Below are positions 8,916-18,579 of a stretch of 64,000 nucleotides of DNA, in pieces. Position 1 is the first letter of the stretch, and every line of letters starts with the position of its first letter. Made by a program: the position numbers and the translations under genes. The notes beneath the pieces were generated by a model. It had not been told where the DNA came from. It made no database searches and worked only from the letters and a program-made list of their open reading frames with translations. Source of the stretch: Pseudomonas sp. SG20056 (GTDB lineage Bacteria; Pseudomonadota; Gammaproteobacteria; Pseudomonadales; Pseudomonadaceae); assembly GCF_031764535.1 (NCBI RefSeq), contig NZ_CP134499.1, positions 2,976,001-3,040,000 of the forward strand. Reading direction: 5' to 3'.

Positions 8916-9242
8916 TTAGGCGTCGGCTTTCTGCACAGCGTCCTTGATCAGGGTCTGCAGCTCACCCTTTTCAAACATTTCCACCAGGATGTCGCTGCCG
9001 CCGACCAGCTCACCACCGACCCACAGCTGCGGGAAGGTTGGCCAGTTGGCGTATTTGGGCAGGTTGGCACGGATTTCCGGGTTTTGCAGGATGTCGACGT
9101 AGGCGAATTTCTCGCCACAGGCCATCACAACCTGCGCAGCTTTGGAGGAAAAGCCGCACTGCGGAGCGTTCGGCGAGCCTTTCATGTACAGCAGAACGGT
9201 ATTTTTAGCGATCTGCTCTTTGATGGTTTCGATGATATCCAT
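8916..9242 (-). CDS. grxD: Monothiol glutaredoxin GrxD
   Basis: A 108-residue CGFS-type glutaredoxin. Cys29 lies in the motif PQCGFSSKAAQ, and the GSH-binding segments WPTFPQLWVGGELVGG and SDIL follow. The family carries glutathione-ligated [2Fe-2S] clusters and delivers them in iron-sulfur assembly, which fits the neighbouring iron genes. Confidence 0.95.
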   Translation of the reverse strand: MDIIETIKEQIAKNTVLLYMKGSPNAPQCGFSSKAAQVVMACGEKFAYVDILQNPEIRANLPKYANWPTFPQLWVGGELVGGSDILVEMFEKGELQTLIKDAVQKADA

Positions 9243-9362
9243 TGGGCACCTCAGGACTTAACTTCCCGACTCACGGGTCGGCACGGTGGCGGCATTGTAG
9301 CGAAAAGCCGAGCGCAATGCTCGGCCTTCCCTGCCACATTCCTTGCGCCGAATGTCAGCCGC

Positions 9363-11471
9363 TCAAGCAGCCTCAACCTGTACCGGAACGCCGTTCAACG
9401 CCGCATTACCGGACAGGGTATCGAGCTGCCGCTCATCAGTCAGGTCATTGGCGCTGGCGCCTGGCTGTTCGCTGGCGATGCTCATCTGCACACCGGGACG
9501 CGCATGCCCCCAGCCATGCGGCAGGCTGACCACACCGCACATCATTTCATCGCTGCCGACCACTTCCACCTCGATCACCCCCACCCGCGAACGCACGCGC
9601 ACCCGCTGACCATCGGTCAGCCCACGCTGGCTCAGATCCGCCGGATGCATCAGCAGCTGATGGCGCGGCTTGCCTTTAACCAGGCGATGGTAGTTGTGCA
9701 TCCAGGAGTTATTGCTGCGCACATGGCGACGACCAATCAGCAGCAGCTCGTCCGACTTGGCCGTTGGCTGCTCAGCAAAGCGCTGCAAGTCGGCCATGAT
9801 CACCGCTGGCGCCGCCTGAATCCGCTTGTTGGCGGTTTTCAGGCGATTGGCCAGATTGGGCTTGAGTGCGCCCAGATCGAGGCCATGCGGGTGCTCGCGT
9901 AGCGCCGCCAACGACAGCTTATGTTCCGACTTGTCGCCGTAAGCGCCAAAGCGCAGGCCCATGTCGATCATCTGCTCGGGAGCCATGGTCGGCTTGAGCT
10001 CCACGCCAGTCTTGGCGGCAAAGGCCTTGGCCAGGCTGACGAAAATTTCCCAGTCATGCAGCGCGCCGGCAGGTTTGGCCAGCACCGCTTCGTTGAAGCG
10101 GGTGACATTACGCACCGCGAACATATTAAAGGTGGTGTCGTAGTGATCGTGTTCCAGCGGCCCGGTCGGCGGCAGGATCAGGTCGGCATAACGGGTGGTT
10201 TCGTTGATGTAGAAGTCGATGCTGAGCATAAACTCCAGACCATCCAGCGCCTGCTCCAACTGCCGGCCGTTGGGTGTGGACAGCACCGGGTTACCCGCCA
10301 CAGTGATCAGGGCGCGCACCTGCCCTTCACCCTCGCTGAGCATTTCCTCGGCCAGAGCCGACACCGGTAATTCGCCGCCGTACTCCGGCAAACCGGACAC
10401 GCGGCTCTGCCAGCGATTGAAGTGCCCGCCTGAAGTCGAGGCAACCAGATCCACGGCTGGCTCGGTGCACAACACACCGCCAACGCGGTCGAGGTTGCCG
10501 GTGACCAGGTTGATCAGCTGCACCAACCACTGACACAACGTGCCGAAGGCCTGGGTAGAAACGCCCATGCGCCCGTAGCAGACCGCAGACTCGGCAGCAG
10601 CAAAATCCCGCGCTAACTGGCGAATCGTCTGCGCTGGCACGCCACAGCGCACGCTCATGGCTTCGGCGGTAAAGCCGGCAATCGCCTGACGCACGTCATC
10701 CAACCCATCGACGGTCAGGTGGCTGGCGCGGCCAAGGTTTTCCTCAAACAGGGTATTGAGCAAACCGAACAGCAGCGCAGCATCCTGGCCGGGACGGACA
10801 AATACATGCTGGTCGGCAATCGCGGCGGTTTCGCTGCGCCGCGGGTCGACCACCGCCAGTTTTCCACCACGTTTCTGGATGGCCTTCAGGCGCTTTTCCA
10901 CATCCGGTACGGTCATGATGCTGCCGTTGGACGCCAGCGGGTTGCCGCCGAGAATCAACATAAAGTCGGTGTGGTCGATGTCCGGAATCGGAATCAGCAG
11001 GCCATGGCCATACATCAGGTGGCTGGTCAGGTGATGCGGCAGCTGATCGACCGAGGTAGCGGAATAACGGTTACGGGTTTTCAGCTGGCCGAGAAAGTAG
11101 TTGCTGTGGGTCATCAGACCGTAGTTGTGCACACTCGGGTTGCCCTGATAGACCGCCACGGTGTTCTGCCCGTGCCGCGCCTGCAGCTCACTCAGGCGCG
11201 TGGCCACCAACTCAAAGGCGTCATCCCATTCGATGGCTTGCCACTCATTGCCCACCCTGCGCATGGGCTGACGCAGGCGGTCGGGATCGCTCTGGATATC
11301 CTGCAGCGCTACGGCTTTGGGGCAGATATGGCCACGGCTGAAGCTGTCCTGGGCATCGCCCTTGATCGAGCGGATCTGCGTGGAGCCGTCATCCTGTACT
11401 TCGGTTTCAATGGTCAGGCCACAGATGGCTTCGCAGAGATGGCATGCACGGTGGTGGAGGGTCTTGGTCAT
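9363..11471 (-). CDS. Molybdopterin-dependent oxidoreductase, substrate unknown
   Basis: A 702-residue protein of the prokaryotic molybdopterin oxidoreductase family. ATG 11471 gives the N-terminus MTKTLHHRACHLCEAICG; earlier codons have no family match. Cys10, Cys13, Cys17 and Cys50 (HICPKA) form a 4Fe-4S site. Domains in order: Fe-S N-terminus, large MGD-binding region, then the C-terminal dinucleotide-binding barrel from about residue 580. There is no twin-arginine signal, so it is probably cytoplasmic. At the position that aligns with the Sec/Cys ligand of formate dehydrogenase I read Asp142 (SVDQLP). No partner subunit lies nearby. Confidence 0.85.
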   Translation of the reverse strand: MTKTLHHRACHLCEAICGLTIETEVQDDGSTQIRSIKGDAQDSFSRGHICPKAVALQDIQSDPDRLRQPMRRVGNEWQAIEWDDAFELVATRLSELQARHGQNTVAVYQGNPSVHNYGLMTHSNYFLGQLKTRNRYSATSVDQLPHHLTSHLMYGHGLLIPIPDIDHTDFMLILGGNPLASNGSIMTVPDVEKRLKAIQKRGGKLAVVDPRRSETAAIADQHVFVRPGQDAALLFGLLNTLFEENLGRASHLTVDGLDDVRQAIAGFTAEAMSVRCGVPAQTIRQLARDFAAAESAVCYGRMGVSTQAFGTLCQWLVQLINLVTGNLDRVGGVLCTEPAVDLVASTSGGHFNRWQSRVSGLPEYGGELPVSALAEEMLSEGEGQVRALITVAGNPVLSTPNGRQLEQALDGLEFMLSIDFYINETTRYADLILPPTGPLEHDHYDTTFNMFAVRNVTRFNEAVLAKPAGALHDWEIFVSLAKAFAAKTGVELKPTMAPEQMIDMGLRFGAYGDKSEHKLSLAALREHPHGLDLGALKPNLANRLKTANKRIQAAPAVIMADLQRFAEQPTAKSDELLLIGRRHVRSNNSWMHNYHRLVKGKPRHQLLMHPADLSQRGLTDGQRVRVRSRVGVIEVEVVGSDEMMCGVVSLPHGWGHARPGVQMSIASEQPGASANDLTDERQLDTLSGNAALNGVPVQVEAA

Positions 11472-11780
11472 GGCCGGGCCTCTTGTTTTAACGCGATGCA
11501 CTGAGCACCGTAAAAACATGACTATGGCGGCTGGTGCAGACCTGCGCCAGCAGGGTTCGCTACGTGAATTGCGCGGCATCAGGTCAGCAGATAAATGGTC
11601 CCCGCGCCAACACCACGCGCCTGAAAACAGCAGGCAATTTGCGCCTGATCGGCGTTTGCTTATAAGATCGCGACTTCCCCGTTTCGTCGCATAGTGCGGC
11701 CCCCCAGCCGCAGGTTCTGCCGTTTCTTCTATTTAATTAGGCCATTGAACCTGCGCCCAGCTGTCAAAAGGTAGTTAACG
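11472..11780. other. Intergenic region with the likely argF promoter
   Basis: This 309-bp divergent region separates the oxidoreductase from argF. A possible promoter is TTGCGC (11639-11644), 16 bp, TATAAG (11661-11666), giving a leader of about 110 bases for argF. I found no convincing ArgR site and no small gene with a ribosome binding site. Confidence 0.35.
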
Positions 11781-12697
<917 letters not shown>

Positions 12698-12701
<4 letters not shown>

Positions 12702-13804
12702 GCCAGCCTCTGCTGAACCTGCGCGAGCTGAGCTGCGGCTACCCCGGTCACAAGGTGGTGCAGAATCTTAATCTGCATCTGAATGCCGGCGATATCGGCT
12801 GCCTGCTCGGCCCTTCGGGTTGCGGCAAGACCACCACATTGCGCGCCATCGCCGGTTTTGAGCCGGTGCTGGAAGGCGAGATCCAGCTGGCCGATCAGGT
12901 CATCTCCAAGGCAGGCTTTACCCTGGCTCCGGAAAAACGCCGGATCGGCATGGTGTTCCAGGATTACGCGCTGTTCCCGCACCTGAGCGTGGCAGAGAAC
13001 ATCGGCTTCGGCATCCGCAAACAAACCAATTGCGAGCGGGTTACCCAGGAGCTGATGGAGCTGGTCAAGCTTGGCCACCTCGGCAAGCGCTACCCACACG
13101 AGCTGTCCGGTGGCCAACAGCAGCGCGTGGCCCTGGCCCGTGCGCTGGCGCCGGAACCACAGCTGCTGCTGCTTGATGAGCCGTTTTCCAACCTGGATGG
13201 CGAGCTGCGCCGGCGCTTGAGCCATGAGGTGCGCGACATTCTCAAAGCCCGTGGCACCAGCGCGATTCTGGTCACCCATGATCAGGAAGAAGCCTTCGCC
13301 GTCAGCGACCACGTCGGCGTATTCAAGGAAGGCAAACTGGAGCAGTGGGACACCCCGTTCAACCTCTACCACGAACCACTGACGCCGTTTGTCGCAAGCT
13401 TTATCGGCCAGGGCTATTTCATTCGCGGCCAGCTGCTTAGCCCGGACTCGGTACAGACCGAACTGGGCCTGATTCGCGGCAACCGCGCCTACACCTGGCC
13501 AACCGGCAGCGCGGTCGACGTGCTGCTGCGTCCAGACGATATCGTCTATGACCCAGACAGTACGCAAAAGGCGCTGATCGTCGGTAAGACCTTCCTCGGC
13601 GCCGCCACCCTGTATCGCCTGCAACTGCCCACAGGCAGCCAGCTGGAATCGATCTTCCCCAGCCATGCCGATCACCTCCCCGGCCAGCAGGTCGGCATTC
13701 GCGTCGCCGCCGACCATCTGGTGGTGTTTGCCGCACCCGGCAGCATCGCCGCCCAGGTCAACCTGGGTGAGTCGGGCGTGCGTCGCTACAGCAGCGACAG
13801 CTGA
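12698..13804 (+). CDS. ABC transporter ATP-binding protein (FbpC/PotA type)
   Basis: A 368-residue ATPase. Walker [10 protein letters not shown] is near residue 38, followed by Q-loop [12 protein letters not shown], signature LSGGQQQR and Walker B LLLLDEP. The extended C-terminal region is the TOBE-type regulatory domain of the iron/polyamine importers. It overlaps argF by ATGA, so it is translated with it. No permease or binding protein lies beside it, so its substrate cannot be read from the context. Confidence 0.88.
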
Positions 13805-13805
13805 C

Positions 13806-14606
13806 CTACCGCAACAGTAACCGGCCACTGGCAATCAACAGCGCCTGGCCGGCAATCTTTACCCGTTCACCAACCAGTTCACAGTGCAACTCGCCGCCGC
13901 GTGCCGAACACTGGAAAGCAGTCAGCTGGGTCTTGTCCAAGCGCTGCGCCCAGTAGGGGGTAAGGATGCAGTGAGTCGAACCGGTTACCGGGTCTTCATT
14001 GATCCCGATAGACGGCGCAAAGTAACGCGAGACGAAGTCATGCTGCTCACCGGGGGCGCTGATCAGCAAGCCCAACCCCGGCAACGTGGCCACAGCGGCC
14101 AGATCCGGCTTATACGCTCGCACCGCCGCTTCGTTAGGCAGAACCGCCAGCAATTCCTGAATCCCCTGCCCTTCATGCAGCGCCAACACACTGTCCACCG
14201 GCAAACCCAGCACCCGCTCAACGTCTGCGTGTAAGTCGCACGACTGCGCGCGGCGCACAGGGAAATCCAGCACCAGCATGCTGCCTGCGCGACTGACCCG
14301 CAGCGCACCCGACAAACAGGTGAAATCAAGCACATCACCCGGCTCACCGTAGACCTCGAACAGCACATGGGCACTGGCCAGGGTGGCGTGGCCGCACAGC
14401 GGCACTTCCGCCGTTGGGGTAAACCAGCGGATATGCCAGGCCGCGCCTTCCTTCACTACAAAGGCGGTTTCCGCCAGGTTGTGCTCGGCGGCAATCTGCT
14501 GCATCAGGGCATCGTCCAGCCAACGATCCAAGCGATAGACCATCGCTGGGTTACCGGTAAACGGTTGCGAGGCAAAGGCGTCGACCTGGTGAAATTCAAG
14601 CTGCAT
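13806..14606 (-). CDS. PhzF-family isomerase-like protein
   Basis: A 266-residue member of the PhzF/diaminopimelate-epimerase fold. ATG 14606 has GGAG 8 bases upstream; a GTG three codons earlier overlaps that site. The conserved Glu of HNLAETAFV, the GHATLASAH motif of the first half and DPVTGSTH of the second half are present, so it is probably catalytic. Known members isomerise small acids such as in phenazine synthesis, but most are uncharacterised. There is no phenazine gene here. Confidence 0.85.
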   Translation of the reverse strand: MQLEFHQVDAFASQPFTGNPAMVYRLDRWLDDALMQQIAAEHNLAETAFVVKEGAAWHIRWFTPTAEVPLCGHATLASAHVLFEVYGEPGDVLDFTCLSGALRVSRAGSMLVLDFPVRRAQSCDLHADVERVLGLPVDSVLALHEGQGIQELLAVLPNEAAVRAYKPDLAAVATLPGLGLLISAPGEQHDFVSRYFAPSIGINEDPVTGSTHCILTPYWAQRLDKTQLTAFQCSARGGELHCELVGERVKIAGQALLIASGRLLLR

Positions 14607-14740
14607 GGGGCGCACTCCGGGTTCTTCGTGCGTTTAAGCATGCCGAAAACAGACTCGACATGCCCACTACAGCGGCGGCCAATTACAGCCATACAGCAAG
14701 CCCACAAACACCAATCGATGAACATACACCCTACCAACTG

Positions 14741-15517
14741 TCAGGGTCCCTGTACCCCATAAGCGTCCAGTAAAGCCTGCAGACGGCCGTTGGCCCGATA
14801 GCGCTGCACACCCTGTTCAAACAATGCGACATAGCGCGGACTGGATTCCAAGGCAGGCGAAAACGCCAGGTAGATCGGCACATCCGGGCTGCGGCAGCCG
14901 GCCTCACGCAGCGCACCAACCCGCCCCTGGCTGGCCAGCATGGCTTGCATCACCCAGGCGTTTTCCAACACCACATCCACACGATCATGCGTCAGTTTGC
15001 CGATATTCAAGACCAGCGCCGTATCACCGGCGGCAATCTGAATGCGCTCGCTGTCGCTGTGATGCAGGGCGATATAGGCGTTCAGTTCATCGCCGTAGCT
15101 GTAGTCATTGATCACCCCAAGGCGCTGTCCGGCGAGCGAGGCGGTACCAGTAAAGCGCCAGGTCGAATCCGGCAAGGTGAAAAAGCAGTTACGTGACGAC
15201 GCCACGGGCGTGGTGCCAAAGAGAAAGTCCGGCGCATCCTCGACGCCCGCGCCGATCGCCGCATTCAAGTGCCCACGACGCACCTGTTGCAGGGTGCGTG
15301 CCCAGTTCAGCGCCTGGTACTGCACCTCGATACCGGATTCGGCAAAGATCTCCCGCGCCAGCTCAACAAAGATGCCTGGCCGCTCTGAGCCTGGCTGACA
15401 ATTAACCGGGCACCAGATATCCCCGGCGATCACCAGCGTCTCTGCCCGCGCCCAGCCGGCAAAACCAAGCAGCGTCAGCAACACTCCACGAGCAACCAGC
15501 TGACGGCATATCGACAT
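14741..15517 (-). CDS. Periplasmic solute-binding protein, family 3-like, orphan
   Basis: A 258-residue exported protein. The start at 15517 has GGAG 6 bases upstream. A signal peptide runs to about residue 25 (AGWARA), then ETLVIAGDIWCPVNCQ begins the mature protein. The two-lobe binding fold is suggested by GIFVELAREIFAESGIEVQY and GQRLGVINDYSYGDEL. No permease or ATPase is adjacent, so it may feed a distant transporter or a sensor. It follows glpK by 45 bp in the same direction. Confidence 0.75.
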   Translation of the reverse strand: MSICRQLVARGVLLTLLGFAGWARAETLVIAGDIWCPVNCQPGSERPGIFVELAREIFAESGIEVQYQALNWARTLQQVRRGHLNAAIGAGVEDAPDFLFGTTPVASSRNCFFTLPDSTWRFTGTASLAGQRLGVINDYSYGDELNAYIALHHSDSERIQIAAGDTALVLNIGKLTHDRVDVVLENAWVMQAMLASQGRVGALREAGCRSPDVPIYLAFSPALESSPRYVALFEQGVQRYRANGRLQALLDAYGVQGP

Positions 15518-15562
15518 GCAGGGCTCCAAAGATCAATAAGCTTGCAGCGAGTTTTACCATCC

Positions 15563-17050
15563 TCAGCCTTCGCTGCGCACCCTTTTCACCGCATCCAGCC
15601 ACCCGTCATAGAGTTTGCTGCGATGACTGTCCGCCATGCGCGGATCGAACCGCTGCTGACGGTGCCAATGCCGGGCAATGCTCGCCAGGTCCTGATACAG
15701 CCCGGCCTGCAGACCGGCCAGGTAAGCCACGCCCAGCGCGGTGGTTTCGGTCACTTCCGGGCGTTCCACCGGTACACCAAGAATGTCCGCAAGAAACTGC
15801 ATGACCCAGTTGTTCTCCACCATGCCGCCATCAACCCGCAGCGCACTCGGTTCGGCTGCGCCGTCCTGGCGCATGGCTTCGAGCAGATCACGGGTCTGGT
15901 AGCACACCGACTGCAGGCCGGCGGTGACGATTTCCTTGATCCCGGTATCGCGGGTCAGGCCGAAAATTGCGCCACGGGCTTTCGGGTCCCAGTACGGCGC
16001 GCCCAGGCCGGTGAAGGCTGGCACCAGGTACACACCGCAAGCATCGCCGGTCTGCTCGGCCATGGCTTCGGTATCGCGGGCATGGCTGATCAGCTTGATG
16101 CCATCGCGCAACCACTGCACAGCAGCGCCAGCGACAAAGATGCTGCCTTCCACTGCATAGGTGACCTGACCATTCAGGCGATAACCAACCGTGGTGAGTA
16201 GGCGGTTTTTCGAGATCACCGGCGTGCTACCGGTGTTCTGGATCATGAAGCAGCCGGTGCCATAAGTGCTTTTGACCATACCTGGCTCGAAGCACGCTTG
16301 ACCGATCAGGGCCGCCTGCTGATCTCCGGCCATGCCCAGCACCGGAATCGCCGCGCCGAGCAGATTGGCATCGGTAATGCCGAAATCAGCGGCGCAATCG
16401 AGCACCTCTGGCAGCAGGCTGGCGGGAATCTCGAACAGCTTGAGCAGCTCTTCATCCCACTGCTGGGTGTGAATATTGAACAGCAGGGTGCGCGAGGCGT
16501 TGCTGGCATCTGTCTTGTGCGACTTGCCACCGGTCAGGCGCCACAGCAAAAAGGAATCCACGGTGCCAAAGCGCAGCTCGCCACGTTCGGCGCGCTCAAG
16601 GGCGCCGGGCACTTTATGCAGAATCCAGCGCAGCTTGGTGGCCGAGAAATACGGATCAATCAGCAGCCCGGTCTTGGCCGCTACCGCGGCCTCATGCCCG
16701 GCGTCTTTCAGCTCAGCGCAGTAGTCAGCGGTACGGCGGTCTTGCCAGACAATCGCCGGATGGATCGGTGTGCCAGTCTGCGCATCCCACACCAAGGTGG
16801 TTTCACGCTGATTGGTGATGCCGATAGCCGCCACATCACTGGCACTCAAACCGCTCTGCTTGAGCGCCTCACGGCAGACCTTGAGGGTGCTCAGCCACAG
16901 CTCTTCGCCGTCATGTTCAACCCAGCCATCCTGCGGGAAATACTGTTTGAACTCCTGCTGTGCACGCGCCACGGGCAGCCCTTGGGCGCTGAAGACAATG
17001 GCCCGGCTGCTGGTGGTGCCCTGGTCGATGGCAAGCAGATAATGAGACAT
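15563..17050 (-). CDS. glpK: Glycerol kinase GlpK
   Basis: A 495-residue FGGY kinase that phosphorylates glycerol to glycerol-3-phosphate. ATG 17050 gives [20 protein letters not shown], the canonical N-terminal phosphate loop; GGAAAT precedes it weakly. The motif [20 protein letters not shown] and the later DGGMVENNW are family signatures. In P. aeruginosa glpF lies directly upstream of glpK; here ybaK lies upstream instead and no glycerol facilitator is in the window. Confidence 0.96.
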   Translation of the reverse strand: MSHYLLAIDQGTTSSRAIVFSAQGLPVARAQQEFKQYFPQDGWVEHDGEELWLSTLKVCREALKQSGLSASDVAAIGITNQRETTLVWDAQTGTPIHPAIVWQDRRTADYCAELKDAGHEAAVAAKTGLLIDPYFSATKLRWILHKVPGALERAERGELRFGTVDSFLLWRLTGGKSHKTDASNASRTLLFNIHTQQWDEELLKLFEIPASLLPEVLDCAADFGITDANLLGAAIPVLGMAGDQQAALIGQACFEPGMVKSTYGTGCFMIQNTGSTPVISKNRLLTTVGYRLNGQVTYAVEGSIFVAGAAVQWLRDGIKLISHARDTEAMAEQTGDACGVYLVPAFTGLGAPYWDPKARGAIFGLTRDTGIKEIVTAGLQSVCYQTRDLLEAMRQDGAAEPSALRVDGGMVENNWVMQFLADILGVPVERPEVTETTALGVAYLAGLQAGLYQDLASIARHWHRQQRFDPRMADSHRSKLYDGWLDAVKRVRSEG

Positions 17051-17087
17051 GCAGATTTCCTTATTTTTATAGGCTGTAGAGCGGCTG

Positions 17088-17558
17088 CTAGCCGCGACCA
17101 ATTGGTGCAAAGATTGCCTGCGTCAGCTGGGCCAGCACGGTAGCCTCCAGCTGCATCTCCAGGCCGCGCCGCCCGGCGCTGACGTAGATATTCGGAAAGT
17201 GTTGCGCCGATTCGTCAATAAAGGTACGCAGGCGCTTCTTCTGCCCCAGCGGGCTGATGCCGCCGAGCAGATAACCGGTGGCCCTTTGCGCCGCATTGGG
17301 GTCGGCCATATCGGCTTTCTTTACGCCGGCGGCCTGCGCCAGGGCTTTCAGATCAAGCGTACCGGCTACTGGCACCACCGCCACCAGCAGCTCGCCTTTC
17401 TCACTGGCGGCCAGCAGCGTCTTGAATACCTGAGCGGGCTCAAGGTTGAGCTTTTCCGCCGCTTCCAGGCCATAGGAAGCGGCTTTGGGGTCATGGTGAT
17501 AACTGTACACCTGGTGCGCAGCTTTAGCCTTTTTCAGCAGATCGATAGCAGGCGTCAT
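17088..17558 (-). CDS. ybaK: Cys-tRNA(Pro)/Cys-tRNA(Cys) deacylase YbaK/EbsC
   Basis: A 156-residue editing-domain protein. The start at 17558 ([15 protein letters not shown]) is chosen on family grounds; it has no clear Shine-Dalgarno sequence, and a TTG 16 codons upstream is the alternative. The fold keeps VFKTLLAA, the lysine-containing KKADMADP segment and [16 protein letters not shown]. The family hydrolyses Cys mischarged on tRNA(Pro). It is divergent from glpR and 37 bp upstream of glpK. Confidence 0.9.
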   Translation of the reverse strand: MTPAIDLLKKAKAAHQVYSYHHDPKAASYGLEAAEKLNLEPAQVFKTLLAASEKGELLVAVVPVAGTLDLKALAQAAGVKKADMADPNAAQRATGYLLGGISPLGQKKRLRTFIDESAQHFPNIYVSAGRRGLEMQLEATVLAQLTQAIFAPIGRG

Positions 17559-17559
17559 G

Positions 17560-17575
17560 TTCGAATGTGAAAACA
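17560..17575. promoter_or_regulatory. Putative GlpR operator between ybaK-glpK and glpR
   Basis: TTCGAATGTGAAAACA lies two bases from the ybaK start and resembles TTCGAAAGTGAACATT upstream of glpD (13 of 16 positions identical). Shared TTCGAA-N-GTGAA beside two sets of glp genes suggests a GlpR site; inferred, not proven. Confidence 0.5.
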
Positions 17576-17655
17576 ATCTGACAAAGTTGGCGTACCTTAG
17601 CCGCAAATTGGCTGCGGTGACAGCCTATAATGGCGCGCACTTCTGAGGAGTTTTC

Positions 17656-18414
17656 ATGACCCTGCCGCCCCGCCAGCACGACATTCTCGAACTCGCCCGC
17701 GAACGCGGCTATGTCAGCATCGACGAGTTGGCCCAGGCGTTTGCCGTGACCCCGCAAACCATTCGCCGCGACATCAATCAACTCGCCGAGCAAGGCCTGC
17801 TGCGCCGCACCCACGGCGGCGCAGCCAGTGAAAGCTCCAGTACGCAGAACACCGCCTACAGCATGCGCGCCGGGCAGATGCGTGATGAAAAGCAACGCAT
17901 CGCTGCCGCGATTGCCGCGCAAATCCCCAACCACGCCTCGCTCTTCATCAACATTGGTACCACCACCGAAGCCATTGCCCGTGAGCTGCTCGGCCACAAG
18001 GGCCTGAAGATCATCACCAACAACCTGCATGTGGCGGCCCAGCTCAGCGCCAAGGCCGACTTCGAAGTGCTGCTGGCCGGCGGCACGGTGCGCAGCGACG
18101 GCGGCATCGTCGGCCAGGCGGCGGTGGATTTTATCCAGCAGTTCAAGGTCGATTTCGCCCTAGTCGGCATCAGTGGCATCGATGAAGACGGCAGCCTGCT
18201 CGACTTCGACTACCAGGAAGTGCGGGTCTCCCAGGCGATTATCAGCAATGCGCGCCAGGTATTTCTGGCCGTCGACTCCAGCAAGTTCGGCCGCAACGCT
18301 GTGGTGCGTCTGGGCTCGGTCGCCCTGGTCGATAGGGTGTTCACCGATGCCGCGCCGTCCGCGGCCATAAACCGCCTGCTCACCGAGCACAAAGTTCACC
18401 TCGACCTGGTGTAA
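17656..18414 (+). CDS. glpR: Glycerol-3-phosphate regulon repressor GlpR
   Basis: A 252-residue DeoR-family repressor. The start has AGGAG 6 bases upstream. The N-terminal helix-turn-helix is [20 protein letters not shown] followed by [17 protein letters not shown]. The C-terminal sugar-phosphate sensor domain contains [17 protein letters not shown] and [16 protein letters not shown]. It is transcribed away from glpK/ybaK and towards glpD, and is expected to repress both. Confidence 0.93.
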   Translation: MTLPPRQHDILELARERGYVSIDELAQAFAVTPQTIRRDINQLAEQGLLRRTHGGAASESSSTQNTAYSMRAGQMRDEKQRIAAAIAAQIPNHASLFINIGTTTEAIARELLGHKGLKIITNNLHVAAQLSAKADFEVLLAGGTVRSDGGIVGQAAVDFIQQFKVDFALVGISGIDEDGSLLDFDYQEVRVSQAIISNARQVFLAVDSSKFGRNAVVRLGSVALVDRVFTDAAPSAAINRLLTEHKVHLDLV

Positions 18415-18533
18415 ACCCATCCGCCCAGGCCTGACACCGGCTTAACCGATATCCCGTTACTAATTCCTCATAACCGTCGGGCGCGAAAGCGCACTTCGGG
18501 GTGGCGAAGCCGTGCATATTCGACTAGCATATT

Positions 18534-18549
18534 TTCGAAAGTGAACATT
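18534..18549. promoter_or_regulatory. Putative GlpR operator upstream of glpD
   Basis: TTCGAAAGTGAACATT lies 30 bp before the glpD start. A second CATATTCGA-like half lies just upstream at 18515-18523. The pattern resembles the site beside ybaK and the TTCG-rich GlpR operators known from enterics. Confidence 0.5.
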
Positions 18550-18579
18550 TAAAGTTCAATACTGACTTTCGGTGCCGCC

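Noticed and set aside
11472-11780. ArgR operator upstream of argF.
   Set aside because: No pair of convincing half-sites could be found by eye.
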